64,000 nucleotides of DNA from Pedobacter heparinus DSM 2366 (GCF_000023825.1 NC_013061.1:1798001-1862000), one strand, 5' to 3'; shown: positions 20,101 to 28,563, counted from the first letter of the stretch. Numbers and translations: made by a program. Notes: generated by a model not told the origin, from the sequence alone.

Positions 20101-20602
20101 CTTACCACAGTTAAACCTGCCTGCCGACCTTTACATCCTTGCGGGTGGACAGCTAAAAATAGATGCTGTGGCCAGCGGTTACCAATTGATTTATAAATGG
20201 AGCCCGGCTACGGGACTCGATAGGGATAATATTTTAAATCCCATTGTAAAAGTAGAGGAAGATAAAACCTATACTTTAACGGTTGGCTCTGGTTACGGCT
20301 GCAGCGTCAGCGCTACTGTAAAGGTGCACCTGGTCAATGCCATAGAGCCGGCAAACGCTTTTAGTCCAAACGGTGATGGAATAAATGATGTATGGAATTT
20401 GAAATACATAGAAACTTATCCTGATGTTATTGTTGATATTTTTAACAGGTATGGTGAAAAAGTTTTTTTTAGTCAGGGATATTCAATACCTTTTGATGGC
20501 AATTATAAAGGGAGACAATTGCCTGTTGGAACATACTACTATATGATCAATCCAAAAAATGGGAGAAAGATAATTACAGGTTCATTAACACTCATCAGAT
20601 AA
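17114..20602 (+). CDS. large PKD-repeat adhesin-like protein, type IX secretion substrate
   Basis: 1162 residues. A signal peptide ends near residue 22 (INAEAQ). Residues 25-350 form an IgGFc-binding-like domain (NEGKDFWAVFPTHDP, then long beta runs). PKD domains follow, each with a W.WDFGDG-type core: WLWDFGDGATS near 592, WLWDFGDGSVS near 678 and YAWNFGDAFG near 765. The last 85 residues are a gliding-motility-associated C-terminal domain (AFSPNGDGINDVW, VDIFNRYGEKVF, PVGTYYYMI), the type-B signal for T9SS export. The protein is expected at the cell surface or outside. It is followed after 2 bases by a PorP/SprF gene, the usual partner of this class. Confidence 0.92.
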   Translation: MYKWVFMLWALSCFPFINAEAQNISNEGKDFWAVFPTHDPSRGQGGNSNLANVRIYITAKVASEVTVTCGTFSTGTIPIPINTAVPVDIPRVSAYVAQNEANGVLVNKGIHVVVTPGHEKVAVFEHIYAGARSAASLILPNEALGREYYSMNYTQDLNNNEVSKNFLVLVAADPNTTLIVHKKDGTTFKVNFVNAGDVYEYLPNTQEDLTGVYVEIDPASPDNCNKRFAAYSGSTSLTIGCNGSRDPLFQQLYPIGSWGKNYGVVPFIDRRYIVRILAQQDNTHFQFEGQSITLNKGQFYTSPELVNASFISADKNISVAQYSLTQACSSVNGDELIGDPEMVLLNPVEFNVKSTTLFSSDKENIVNRYINVCIKASAASTFRINGQPVNTVWTAIPSNPAYAYTQIEITDISSYLTANEGFNAVAYGFGAHESYAYSAGTNLAANTYFLVTNKITHKDAQNACIGQESDFKIILPYLVSRITWKLDDGAEEQGPLDPRIIPASDGTLSYEYIYARGIAFTELKPHQVTIKIELLNDGTGCLSEGAEFIYPFDVYPLPTPDFEVAADNCADTEIQFTDHSTSNLTGRPLNKWLWDFGDGATSAEQNPQHIYALSGSFDVKLSAGLDEGCMSDVKTFSVHIRPKINAAFNAPAKGCINNEINFQDASSSDAGPMVSWLWDFGDGSVSTDQHPKHTYASAGIFVVSLITKTENGCQSLPHKEKITINSLPIVDFTLPKVCVGDEMAVFLNRTENEDKSTNGFTYAWNFGDAFGAVPDNGSTQMDGNHKYTRAGNYVVTLTATNVNGCSYTRSKPFTVNGSQITPVFEVLNKDQLCSNNKIMVKNSSTIDEGKIIKLVWYIDGIEKLVVDDPDPVAIYALDPPAAIDANPKNIVVSLIAYSGIKCQEPINQNVILNAAPALVFDPITPVCLNSDVFQLTNARETLGLQGQQRYSGPGIISADGYFDPKLAGIGTHTIVYHFLSAAGCEENVTQSITVHPLPQLNLPADLYILAGGQLKIDAVASGYQLIYKWSPATGLDRDNILNPIVKVEEDKTYTLTVGSGYGCSVSATVKVHLVNAIEPANAFSPNGDGINDVWNLKYIETYPDVIVDIFNRYGEKVFFSQGYSIPFDGNYKGRQLPVGTYYYMINPKNGRKIITGSLTLIR

Positions 20603-20604
20603 GA

Positions 20605-21624
20605 ATGAAGCGTTCAATTTATCTTGTATTGGTATTGCTGATATATGGGGTTTTATGTAAGGCGCAGCAAAAGCCTCAATACACCCAATACATATTTAAC
20701 AACTATCTGTTGAATCCAGCAATTGGTGGTATAGAGAACTATGCGGATGTAAAAGTTGGTTACAGGAAGCAATGGGCCGGTATAGAAAATGCACCCCAAA
20801 CCTCATTTGTTACCGCTCACTGGAATCTGGGCAGTGATTACCTGTGGAGAAACGCACTTTCACTCCCCGATAAAGGCGACGACCCCATGAGCAGGAACTA
20901 TATGCAAAATTATACAGCATCCCCTGCACATCATGGAATGGGGGTTACCGCTGTTTATGACGAGGTTGGACCATTATCACGACTGGATGCTAACCTAACC
21001 TATGCATATCATCTGCGGTTAAACCAAGCCTTAAACCTTTCGGTAGGTGTAGCAGCAGGGATAAGCCGGATAGCGCTGGATATCAATTCTTTGAAATTTG
21101 AAGACCAGAGCCGTATAGATCCGGCCGTTTCCAATGGCATTACAAGTCAACTTAAACCCGATCTGGGGCTTGGCCTGTGGTTGTATGGGGGGCGCTTTTT
21201 TGCCGGGGCATCTGTTCAGCAGTTATTGCCTCAAAAACTTTCCTTCACCAGCGATCCCAATTATACCAGAGGAAAAGAAGTACCTCATTTTTTTGTCACT
21301 GCCGGTTATCGTCTTTATGTGGATGACGAAATTTCGGCAACACCATCAGTCATGCTTAAACAGGTAAGTCCTGCGCCAGCATCTATAGACGTGAACCTGA
21401 AAATGGCGTTTAAGGACCGTTTTTGGGTAGGGGGGAGCTATCGCAAAAACGATTCCTTCTCTGCACTGGCTGGCATTAACATCAGTAAGCTTATCAACCT
21501 TACCTATGCCTACGATTTTACAACTTCAGGCTTAAACCAGGTGAGTAACGGGAGTCACGAAATTGTGCTGGGCTTACAGTTAAACAATGTTTACGAAGTT
21601 TTTAGTACGACCAGGCTGTGGTAG
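20605..21624 (+). CDS. PorP/SprF-family type IX secretion outer-membrane protein
   Basis: 339 residues with a signal peptide ending near AQQKPQYTQY and the family opening QKPQYTQYIFNNYLLNPAIGGIENY, followed by GYRKQWAGI. The remainder is a series of amphipathic strands typical of a 14-strand barrel. SprF/PorP proteins are paired with particular T9SS substrates and hold or export them at the outer membrane. Here the gene starts 2 bases after the stop of the PKD adhesin, which is probably its client. Confidence 0.93.
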   Translation: MKRSIYLVLVLLIYGVLCKAQQKPQYTQYIFNNYLLNPAIGGIENYADVKVGYRKQWAGIENAPQTSFVTAHWNLGSDYLWRNALSLPDKGDDPMSRNYMQNYTASPAHHGMGVTAVYDEVGPLSRLDANLTYAYHLRLNQALNLSVGVAAGISRIALDINSLKFEDQSRIDPAVSNGITSQLKPDLGLGLWLYGGRFFAGASVQQLLPQKLSFTSDPNYTRGKEVPHFFVTAGYRLYVDDEISATPSVMLKQVSPAPASIDVNLKMAFKDRFWVGGSYRKNDSFSALAGINISKLINLTYAYDFTTSGLNQVSNGSHEIVLGLQLNNVYEVFSTTRLW

Positions 21625-21631
21625 TTAAATT

Positions 21632-23104
21632 TTACAGTTCTTTTCTTAACCTGGCTACAGGGATGTTCATTTGTTCCCTGTATTTGGCTACTGTTCGTCT
21701 GGCAATATTGTAACCTCTTTCTTTCAGAATCTCAGTTAGTTTTTCATCTGCCAGGGGTTTGCGTTTATCTTCATTTCCAATGCAATCTTCCAGTATCTTC
21801 TTTACTTCTTTATTGGAAACCTCTTCGCCGCTTTCGGTCTGGATGGCTTCCGAGAAAAAAGATTTTAACAGGAATGTACCAAATTCGGTTTGTACATATT
21901 TAGAATTGGCTACGCGCGAAACTGTGGAGATGTCCATATCGATCTTATCGGCAATATCCTTCAATATCATGGGTCGCATTTTGCGTTCATCACCGGTAAG
22001 CAGGTACTCATACTGATACTGCATAATGGCGTTCATGGTTTTAAGCAGGGTCTGCTGTCTTTGTTTAATGGCATCAATAAACCATTTTGCTGAATCCAGT
22101 TTTTGCTTCACAAACTGTACCGCTTCCTTTAATTTTTTATCTTTCTGGGCGGCCTTATCGTAATGATCAAACATATCGATATAAGAACGGCTCACCCGTA
22201 GTTCAGGTGCATTTTTCGAGTTCAGCGTAAGGATCAATACCCCATCATTGTTAGAAACATGAAAATCAGGGATGATCTGTAATTGTTTGGTAGTAACCTG
22301 ATTGGAATCTCCTGGTTTAGGATTTAGTCTCAGTATCTCGGCAATAATCTCTTTTAAGTCCTCACTGTTCAGGTTCAAAGATTTTTCGAGTTTATCGTAG
22401 TGTTTCCTGGTAAACTCGTCGAGGTAATTTTCAACAATTAAAATTGCCTTCTGAATTATTGGGTTATTGGTATCTTTTCGTTTTAATTGGAGTGTCAGGC
22501 ATTCCTGTAAATCCCTTGCAGCAATGCCCGGCGGGTCAAAATGCTGGATCACTTTTAACATCTCCAGTACATCTTCTTCTTCTACCATTACGTTTTGAGA
22601 AAAAGCAAGGTCATCGATCATCGAGGTCACGGGTCTTCTTAAATATCCGTCGTCATCCAGGCTTCCTATGATCTGCTTACCAATGATGAAGTCCTGGTCA
22701 GAAAGGGGGACCAGGTCTAACTGCTCCTGTAAACTTTCGAAAAAAGTACTTTCAATCGCTATAGGTGTTTCCTTTTTTTCCTCATCATCGTCATTGTTAT
22801 TATATGACGTGCTGTAATCATTTACATCATCATCCTGTAAATAATCATCAACATTAAACTCATCTGTGCTTTCTTCTTTGTTACCGCCATCAAAATCATC
22901 AGGTGCATCGTTCAGGTCGTCGTATTCACTTTTAGGCTCCTCGGCAATCATTAAACTCGGATCTTCCAGTGCCGGGTTTTCTTCCAGTTCTTCTTTTATG
23001 CGGGTATCTAATGCAACGGTTGGTACTTGCAGCAGTTTAATAAACTGAATTTGCTGTGGTGATAATTTTTGAAGTAATTTTTGTTGAAGGTGTTGTTTTA
23101 GCAT
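21632..23104 (-). CDS. rpoN: RNA polymerase sigma-54 factor
   Basis: 490 residues. The Gln/Leu-rich activator-interacting region is at 1-50 (LQQKLLQKLSPQQIQFIKLLQVP). A long acidic linker (about 55-115, many Asp/Asn/Glu) follows, then the core-binding domain and the C-terminal DNA-binding part. The RpoN box ARRTVAKYRE is near residue 473 and the helix-turn-helix DMDISTVSRVANSKY near 392. Sigma-54 directs polymerase to -24/-12 promoters opened by AAA+ activators. It is a single gene converging on the PorP/SprF gene with only 7 bases between stops. Confidence 0.97.
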   Translation of the reverse strand: MLKQHLQQKLLQKLSPQQIQFIKLLQVPTVALDTRIKEELEENPALEDPSLMIAEEPKSEYDDLNDAPDDFDGGNKEESTDEFNVDDYLQDDDVNDYSTSYNNNDDDEEKKETPIAIESTFFESLQEQLDLVPLSDQDFIIGKQIIGSLDDDGYLRRPVTSMIDDLAFSQNVMVEEEDVLEMLKVIQHFDPPGIAARDLQECLTLQLKRKDTNNPIIQKAILIVENYLDEFTRKHYDKLEKSLNLNSEDLKEIIAEILRLNPKPGDSNQVTTKQLQIIPDFHVSNNDGVLILTLNSKNAPELRVSRSYIDMFDHYDKAAQKDKKLKEAVQFVKQKLDSAKWFIDAIKQRQQTLLKTMNAIMQYQYEYLLTGDERKMRPMILKDIADKIDMDISTVSRVANSKYVQTEFGTFLLKSFFSEAIQTESGEEVSNKEVKKILEDCIGNEDKRKPLADEKLTEILKERGYNIARRTVAKYREQMNIPVARLRKEL

Positions 23105-23341
23105 AAAATGATGAGCAGGAATTTAATATACCCGTTCCAAAAATACACATTTCAGACAGATAAAAGTAATTACAAAAAGATAAATCAACGATTGTACTGA
23201 TAAACAGCCATAGTTAATGCAAACTAATAGGCCATGATGATTACCTGATCTTTAATTTATTCAGGATTTTACGGTGGAATTAATTTGGAAGTAAATTTAT
23301 TTTGTATGTATTTTAGAGGCCAAATAGCCTCCCATATCTAG

Positions 23342-24085
23342 ATGAGAAAAACGCTTTTTACCTGCCTGGCCCTATTGTTGCCTGTTTTGCCCCTGCTGGC
23401 GCAGAGTTCCTTTGTAAAGCCTGTAATTTTTGGCTTAAAAGGAGGTCTAAATGCCTCATTTTTTACAAAAGACGTTGATCTTTTTGATCCTGCGAGTTCA
23501 GGGAATGATCCTTCTTTTCGGCGGTTTTTGCGTGCGGCGGCTTTTGCAGGGATTACAGTGGATTATATGGTAGGTGAACGTTTTTCAGTTGGTGCAGAAG
23601 TTTTATACAACGCGAGGGGGATGGCTTACCGTCAAAAGAACAACAGTGTGATCATGATTGGTCAAAACGGGGCAGAACAGGCTTATAATTATTTCAAATA
23701 TAAAGTGGATTATTTAGAACTGCCTTTAACAGCGGGGTACAATGTATTACCGGTTGCATCTGATAACTGGCTGACCGGCTATGTGGGCCTGGCACCTGCT
23801 ATTGCCATAAATAAAGCTGTTAAATTGGATTACCCTAAGCCAAATGCAGGGCCATGGGAAGGACAGGCCGATAAATCTGGAAACCTGGACGGTGTACGTA
23901 CTTTTAATACCAGCATGCTTGCAGGTATTCAATTCGGTGGAGTACCCTCGTTTGTTGGAGCCTATGCCGATCTTCGTGCCAGCTATACCCTGTTTCCAGT
24001 TTTTACGGAAAATAACAGTTTAAGCGGTAACAATTTAAATACAAGAATGCTCAGTTTTTCATTCGGCATAGGACTTAAATTTTAA
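23342..24085 (+). CDS. outer-membrane beta-barrel protein (PorT-like)
   Basis: 247 residues with a signal peptide ending at LLAQSSF near residue 20, then alternating strands with FGLKGGLNASFF at the mature N-terminus, GAEVLYNARGMAY, YLELPLTAGYNV and a terminal FSFGIGLKF that fits an outer-membrane barrel end. The G.K.G.N opening with LELP in the middle is the usual form of the Bacteroidota 'outer membrane beta-barrel, PorT family' proteins, whose individual roles are mostly unknown. The gene is 39 bases before another exported protein and may be co-transcribed with it. Confidence 0.85.
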   Translation: MRKTLFTCLALLLPVLPLLAQSSFVKPVIFGLKGGLNASFFTKDVDLFDPASSGNDPSFRRFLRAAAFAGITVDYMVGERFSVGAEVLYNARGMAYRQKNNSVIMIGQNGAEQAYNYFKYKVDYLELPLTAGYNVLPVASDNWLTGYVGLAPAIAINKAVKLDYPKPNAGPWEGQADKSGNLDGVRTFNTSMLAGIQFGGVPSFVGAYADLRASYTLFPVFTENNSLSGNNLNTRMLSFSFGIGLKF

Positions 24086-24124
24086 TACTTCACATCGTTA
24101 AACAAACAATCTAAATATATCAAT

Positions 24125-24745
24125 ATGAATAACTATAAAAAACACTTTATATTTCTCTTTTTGTATATCAGTACAATAGGTTTGGGCAGTGATTTATATG
24201 CACAGACTGATTATATCATTAACAATGACAATGCTAAAATTATGGGTGAGATAAAGAGCCATAATGTAGATAAAGTGAAGTTTATCCCTGCAGGAGAAAA
24301 GAAAGTACAAAAATTTAATGCAGAGCAACTGAAGGAAGTTTACCAGGCCGGACATGGTGTGTACAGATCAATTGTCAGGGAAGAAGGGGGCAGCCCTTCA
24401 TTTTTGCAGGTGCTGGAAGATGGCAAGATAAAATTATATGAGTATTACCAGGCAGGTAGTACAATGTACAGTGCACCGATGGCAGGTGGTGGTATGGGCT
24501 TTGTAGGCGGAAGTAGCCCCAAGAAAAGATGGTATGCACAGAAAGATGGTGGTGCTGTGGCAGATATAAAATCAAACGGGATATGGGGTAGCAGAAAGAA
24601 TAGAAAGGATAACTTTTTAAATATGATAAAAGACAATCCACATGTGGCCGAACGCTACGAGAAAGCAGATAAATTTAGTTTCGATTTTGTGCGCTCCCTG
24701 ATTGTAGAATACAATGATCTGAAGGCAAAGGAAGGACAGAAATAA
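24125..24745 (+). CDS. exported protein of unknown function
   Basis: 206 residues. A signal peptide runs to about residue 26 (SDLYAQTDY). The mature protein opens with DYIINNDNAKIMGEIKSHNVDKVKFIP, a pattern seen in many Bacteroidota periplasmic proteins that start with a short beta domain. It then has a Gly/Met-rich centre (MAGGGMGFVGG, near 121-131) and a charged helical end. I do not recognise a family with a known job. It follows the barrel protein at 23342 on the same strand and ends at a terminator. Confidence 0.75.
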   Translation: MNNYKKHFIFLFLYISTIGLGSDLYAQTDYIINNDNAKIMGEIKSHNVDKVKFIPAGEKKVQKFNAEQLKEVYQAGHGVYRSIVREEGGSPSFLQVLEDGKIKLYEYYQAGSTMYSAPMAGGGMGFVGGSSPKKRWYAQKDGGAVADIKSNGIWGSRKNRKDNFLNMIKDNPHVAERYEKADKFSFDFVRSLIVEYNDLKAKEGQK

Positions 24746-24771
24746 TTTAATAAGTTTTATAAACAAAGGAT

Positions 24772-24803
24772 AACGGGATCAGCAGCAGCTATCCCGTTTT
24801 TTA
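24772..24803 (+). terminator. rho-independent terminator
   Basis: AACGGGAT (24772-24779) pairs with ATCCCGTT (24791-24798), followed by a T-rich tail. It ends the barrel/exported protein pair. Confidence 0.88.
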
Positions 24804-25016
24804 TTTCTTTGAGTCAGCTCCTGGCTCATATTTCTGCAAATAAACAATAGTACACGATTATGAAACATAAAGGCTTTGCTGATGTTTAAATGATGTGAGT
24901 AATGTTTTGACTATGAATTTGTTGTCTTAACATTGTTTGTGCTCAACTTATTAAAAAACAAAACATGAGAAAAGTGAAGATGTGTGTTGCAAATCATTTT
25001 ACTGTTTTACAAGATA

Positions 25017-25658
25017 ATGAGCCAGGTTAAAAATAAAACGGTAGTCATTATTGTAGCTCATCCTGATGATGAGACATTATGGGCCGGGGGCTTGTTGTTA
25101 AGCCATCCCGAATGGAGGTGTTTTGTAATATGTTTGTGCAGAAGGGATGATGAAAACAGAGCGCCGAAATTTAAAAAAGCATTAGATGTATTTCATGCAA
25201 AAGGAATAATGGGAGATCTGGATGACGGGCCTGAACAAACTCCATTGCTGGAGGCAGATATAGAATTTAAGTTGTTGTCTCTTTTACCCTCACTGGCCTT
25301 TGATCTGCTGATTACACATTCGCCTTATGGTGAATATACCAGGCATCTGCGGCACGAAGAAATTGGAAAAGCTGTAATTAAATTATGGAACAGAAGGTTG
25401 ATCCGTTGTGAGGAACTATGGAATTTTGCTTATGAGGACGGGGACGGGATGTATTTTCCAAGACCTGTTAAAACAGCTGACGTTTATATCGAACTGTCTG
25501 ATGAAATATGGCAGCTCAAGTATAATATCATTAAAGATTTATATGGGTTTGGTCCGCAAAGCTGGGAGGCGGAAACGACCCCCAAAGCAGAAGCATTTTG
25601 GCAGTTTTTTACCAGAGCTACTGCAATGGAAGCGTTAAACAGAAAGAATATTTTATGA
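25017..25658 (+). CDS. PIG-L family N-deacetylase
   Basis: 213 residues from ATG 25017; an upstream in-frame ATG at 24984 would add an unlikely hydrophobic stretch. The zinc-site motif AHPDDE is at residues 15-20 and the second ligand region is THSPYGEYTRHLRHEEIG near 98-115. PIG-L enzymes remove acetyl groups from N-acetylglucosamine units of lipids or thiol cofactors. The gene is joined to the glycosyltransferase by an ATGA overlap (25655-25658), so the two are made together. The substrate is probably the product of the neighbouring glycosyltransferase, but this is not known. Confidence 0.92.
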   Translation: MSQVKNKTVVIIVAHPDDETLWAGGLLLSHPEWRCFVICLCRRDDENRAPKFKKALDVFHAKGIMGDLDDGPEQTPLLEADIEFKLLSLLPSLAFDLLITHSPYGEYTRHLRHEEIGKAVIKLWNRRLIRCEELWNFAYEDGDGMYFPRPVKTADVYIELSDEIWQLKYNIIKDLYGFGPQSWEAETTPKAEAFWQFFTRATAMEALNRKNIL

Positions 25659-26797
25659 AGGTGCTGGTATTGTATGATTATCCACCTTCTCCGGGGGGAC
25701 TTGCTACTCAGGGCGACCTCCTCTACAGAGGGCTAAAAGAGATCGGAGTAGATGTTCATGGGGTTAACCCCATGTCTATGCAGGAAAAGGAATGGTATTA
25801 CCGTTGGTTTAAGCCCGATGTGGTGGTAGGAATTGGTTACTGGGGGCATACACCAATGTTGATACAGCATCCCATGCAACATGGAATGAAAGCTGTACCC
25901 TGGCTGGTGGCTGACGGGTATATCGCCAATTATCAGTATGAACTGAATGCGCTTCCTTTAATTCTGGTAACCTCTAACTGGGTAAAGGAAATGTATGTAA
26001 GAGATGGCATTAAAGCAGACAATATTCATGTATTGCCAGTTGGCTGCGACACAGATACTTTTGTTCCGTTCGAAAAAGACAATCCAAAAGTTATCGCAGT
26101 AAGGGAAGCACTGGGTGTCAGTTCCGATGAATTGATGATACTTACAGTTGGTGGTGACGCCGCTTCTAAAGGCGGACGGGAAGTGATGGAGGCGCTTGCA
26201 GAAATAAAACAGGATAACCCTAAATGGAAATACATCTGTAAAGTATGGCCTCAGCCCCGTACCGACTGGCAAAATAAGGAAGACCGTTTGCTGGCAGAGC
26301 AGCTGGGTATTGCTGATCGTGTCCTATTTGCTACCAGTATCATTTCAAGAACATTTGTCCCTTATCTTTTAGGGGCATCTGATATTTATGCCGCACCTTC
26401 CAGGCTGGAAGGGTTTGGAATGCTGCAGGTTGAAGCCGGTGCCTGTGGTAAGCCTGTAATTGGTATCAATGCAATGGGAATGCTCGATACGCTGGTTCAT
26501 GGTGAAACTGCTTTTTTAGCGGGTATAGCAGAAAAGATAGTCCTGAATGAGGTCAATCTGGGGCCTGAATCCGGATTTGCAGCACATACGAGAGTCATTT
26601 TCGATGTACCCAGAACAGTAGATTACAGAGCAGATATAGAAGATGTCAGACAAGGGTTGCTAACGTTAATGAACCATCCGGCCTTAAGAAAAGAAATGGG
26701 TGCTGCGGGGAGAAAAAGGGTAGTGGATAATTTTGATTATAGATTGGTTGCACAAAAATTTGTAAGCTTAATTAATGAAAAATTAGATATCTATTAA
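25655..26797 (+). CDS. GT4-like glycosyltransferase
   Basis: 380 residues from ATG 25655, which overlaps the PIG-L stop by four bases. The GT-B fold is visible: an N-terminal opening KVLVLYDYPPSPGGLATQ with the glycine loop, the middle VTSNWVKEMY and VLPVGCDTDTF, and the C-terminal donor site APSRLEGFGMLQVEAGACGKPVIG near 265-290 with the E-x7-E pattern. It should transfer a sugar from a nucleotide donor. Between it and the GH100-like gene are 10 bases. PIG-L next to a GT4 enzyme recalls mycothiol and bacillithiol synthesis, but this GT does not look like BshA. Confidence 0.92.
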   Translation: MKVLVLYDYPPSPGGLATQGDLLYRGLKEIGVDVHGVNPMSMQEKEWYYRWFKPDVVVGIGYWGHTPMLIQHPMQHGMKAVPWLVADGYIANYQYELNALPLILVTSNWVKEMYVRDGIKADNIHVLPVGCDTDTFVPFEKDNPKVIAVREALGVSSDELMILTVGGDAASKGGREVMEALAEIKQDNPKWKYICKVWPQPRTDWQNKEDRLLAEQLGIADRVLFATSIISRTFVPYLLGASDIYAAPSRLEGFGMLQVEAGACGKPVIGINAMGMLDTLVHGETAFLAGIAEKIVLNEVNLGPESGFAAHTRVIFDVPRTVDYRADIEDVRQGLLTLMNHPALRKEMGAAGRKRVVDNFDYRLVAQKFVSLINEKLDIY

Positions 26798-26807
26798 AAA
26801 AACTGAC

Positions 26808-27980
26808 ATGGAAGAGCGAAACTGGCAGGAGATAGAAAAAGCAAAAACGGCTGCCCTGGAAGTGTTGATACATAATGCTCATGGTTCTTTTTACGGACTC
26901 CCGCGAACGGCTGGCTGGGGGTATCCCGAGCCTTATACCAGAGATCTGATGCTTGCCGCAATTGGTATTGCAGTTAGTGGAAATGAAGAGTTGATAAAAG
27001 TGATCCGTAAAACGATGATGGTACTTGCTAAAAATCAATCGATAAGAGGTCATATCCCTTCTCTTGTACATGATGCTGAAAACAGGGGTGCCAGTGATAC
27101 CACTCCTTTATTTTTACTTGCGGTAGGCATTTACAGGAGGCTGCTTAACGAGGATCATTTCCTGGAAGAAGCGGTACAGAAAGCCCTGACCTGGATGGAG
27201 TACCAAAGTCCATCCGATGATGTGCTGGTGGCCCAGGAGCCTACAAGTGACTGGCGCGATGAACAATGGGTTTTGGGTTATGGTTTATTTGTAAATGCAA
27301 CAGTATATGCTTATTTACGGATGCTTGGACAACACCGGCGGGCAGATATGCTCAGGAATGAAATGCGACATTTTACCATTACAGCTAAGGTAATACACCG
27401 TCATGTTCATGAGGGTTTAATGGTAAAAAATAAACCGTACTTTGCATTATGGTCTTATAAAGTATACAGCAGTGAACGGTTTGATCTGCTGGGAAACAGT
27501 ATTGCCATCTTATCCGGACTGGCCCCCCTAACCAGGGCGCAGAAAATGGTTTCATGGATAGAAGAGGAGTGTAAGGAGATGAAGCGGAATGGAGAACTGG
27601 CCGTCGACCTTGCTCCTAATTTTTTCCCTTTTATTTATCCCGGACATCCGGACTGGATAGACCGCTATGCCGATTTTAATATGCCTGGAAATTATCACAA
27701 CGGCGGGATCTGGCCCTTCATATCCGCACTTCATATTGCAGCTCTTGTTGCAGCAGGCAGGCATAAACTGGCGATGGAGAAACTTTATGTACTTACTGAT
27801 CTAATTAAAATTTCAGTAAATAAAGAGCTGCAATATGGCTTTAACGAATGGTATAGGACTCAGGATGGGCAGCCAATGGGCCAGGATTGGCAAACCTGGT
27901 CGGCCGCGCTTTATTTATATGCGGCTGCAGCTGTGGAAGGAAAACATACGCCCTTTTTTGAGGAGTGCAGGACTTATTAG
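26808..27980 (+). CDS. (alpha/alpha)6-barrel glycoside hydrolase-like protein (GH100/GDE-like)
   Basis: 390 residues without signal peptide. The pattern of a six-hairpin barrel is visible: YTRDLMLAAIGIA near 43, GHIPSLVHDAENRGASDTTP near 84-103, TSDWRDEQWVLGYGLFVNA near 145-163 and NYHNGGIWPFISALH near 295. These resemble acid/base positions of GH100 invertases and of the glycogen-debranching 1,6-glucosidase group. A cytoplasmic sugar hydrolase or a phosphorylase-like enzyme is likely, substrate unknown. It ends a three-gene operon with PIG-L and GT4. Confidence 0.82.
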   Translation: MEERNWQEIEKAKTAALEVLIHNAHGSFYGLPRTAGWGYPEPYTRDLMLAAIGIAVSGNEELIKVIRKTMMVLAKNQSIRGHIPSLVHDAENRGASDTTPLFLLAVGIYRRLLNEDHFLEEAVQKALTWMEYQSPSDDVLVAQEPTSDWRDEQWVLGYGLFVNATVYAYLRMLGQHRRADMLRNEMRHFTITAKVIHRHVHEGLMVKNKPYFALWSYKVYSSERFDLLGNSIAILSGLAPLTRAQKMVSWIEEECKEMKRNGELAVDLAPNFFPFIYPGHPDWIDRYADFNMPGNYHNGGIWPFISALHIAALVAAGRHKLAMEKLYVLTDLIKISVNKELQYGFNEWYRTQDGQPMGQDWQTWSAALYLYAAAAVEGKHTPFFEECRTY

Positions 27981-28073
27981 TTGCACCAGATTACTTAACT
28001 GGAAAATAATTTATAAATGCTTAAAAATTGGTATGATTTTTATAAATTAGAGTAAACTAAAAATAACTATGAT

Positions 28074-28505
28074 ATGGGATTTGTAAAAGAATTTAAAGAG
28101 TTTGCCATTAAAGGCAGTGTAATGGATCTCGCTGTCGGTGTAATCATTGGTGGTGCATTTGGTAAGATAATCGACAGTGTTGTCAACGATTTGGTCATGC
28201 CATTGATCTCAGCAGTGATCGGATCTGTTGACTTTAGCAATATGTATGTGGTGTTAAAAGGAACTGTAACAGAGGGTATGGCACTTGTTGATGCCAGAAA
28301 GGTACCTGGTACAGTCGTATTTGCTTATGGTAACTTCATAACGGTAGCCATCAATTTCCTATTACTGGCATTGGCTGTGTTTATGCTGGTTAAAGGAATA
28401 AATTCATTGAAACGTAAACAGGAGGCTGCTCCTGCTGCACCAGCGGCACCAACCCAGGATCAGGTATTGCTCACAGAGATCAGGGACCTGCTTAAAACAA
28501 AATAA
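28074..28505 (+). CDS. mscL: large-conductance mechanosensitive channel
   Basis: 143 residues, normal length for MscL. The N-terminal helix and first membrane span read FVKEFKEFAIKGSVMDLAVGVIIGGAFGKIIDSVV, with the family's GxxxG-like gate packing. The second span is near 80-104 (YGNFITVAINFLLLALAVFMLVKG), followed by an Ala/Pro linker and the C-terminal helix bundle. The channel opens under membrane tension and releases solutes on osmotic downshock. It is a single gene with its own terminator. Confidence 0.97.
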   Translation: MGFVKEFKEFAIKGSVMDLAVGVIIGGAFGKIIDSVVNDLVMPLISAVIGSVDFSNMYVVLKGTVTEGMALVDARKVPGTVVFAYGNFITVAINFLLLALAVFMLVKGINSLKRKQEAAPAAPAAPTQDQVLLTEIRDLLKTK

Positions 28506-28521
28506 CGTAAAGCATTTTTAT

Positions 28522-28563
28522 GCACCCGGATGGTTATTGTAAGGATAACCCCGGGTGTTTTTG
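28522..28563 (+). terminator. mscL terminator
   Basis: Outer arms CACCCGG (28523-28529) and CCGGGTG (28551-28557) with inner arms GGTTAT/ATAACC (28532-28537, 28545-28550), followed by a T run. A strong terminator. Confidence 0.88.

Noticed and set aside
25017..26797. PIG-L and GT4 as bacillithiol genes bshB and bshA
   Set aside because: The GT lacks the typical BshA opening, no BshC-like ligase is near, and the third gene is a glycoside hydrolase-like protein.
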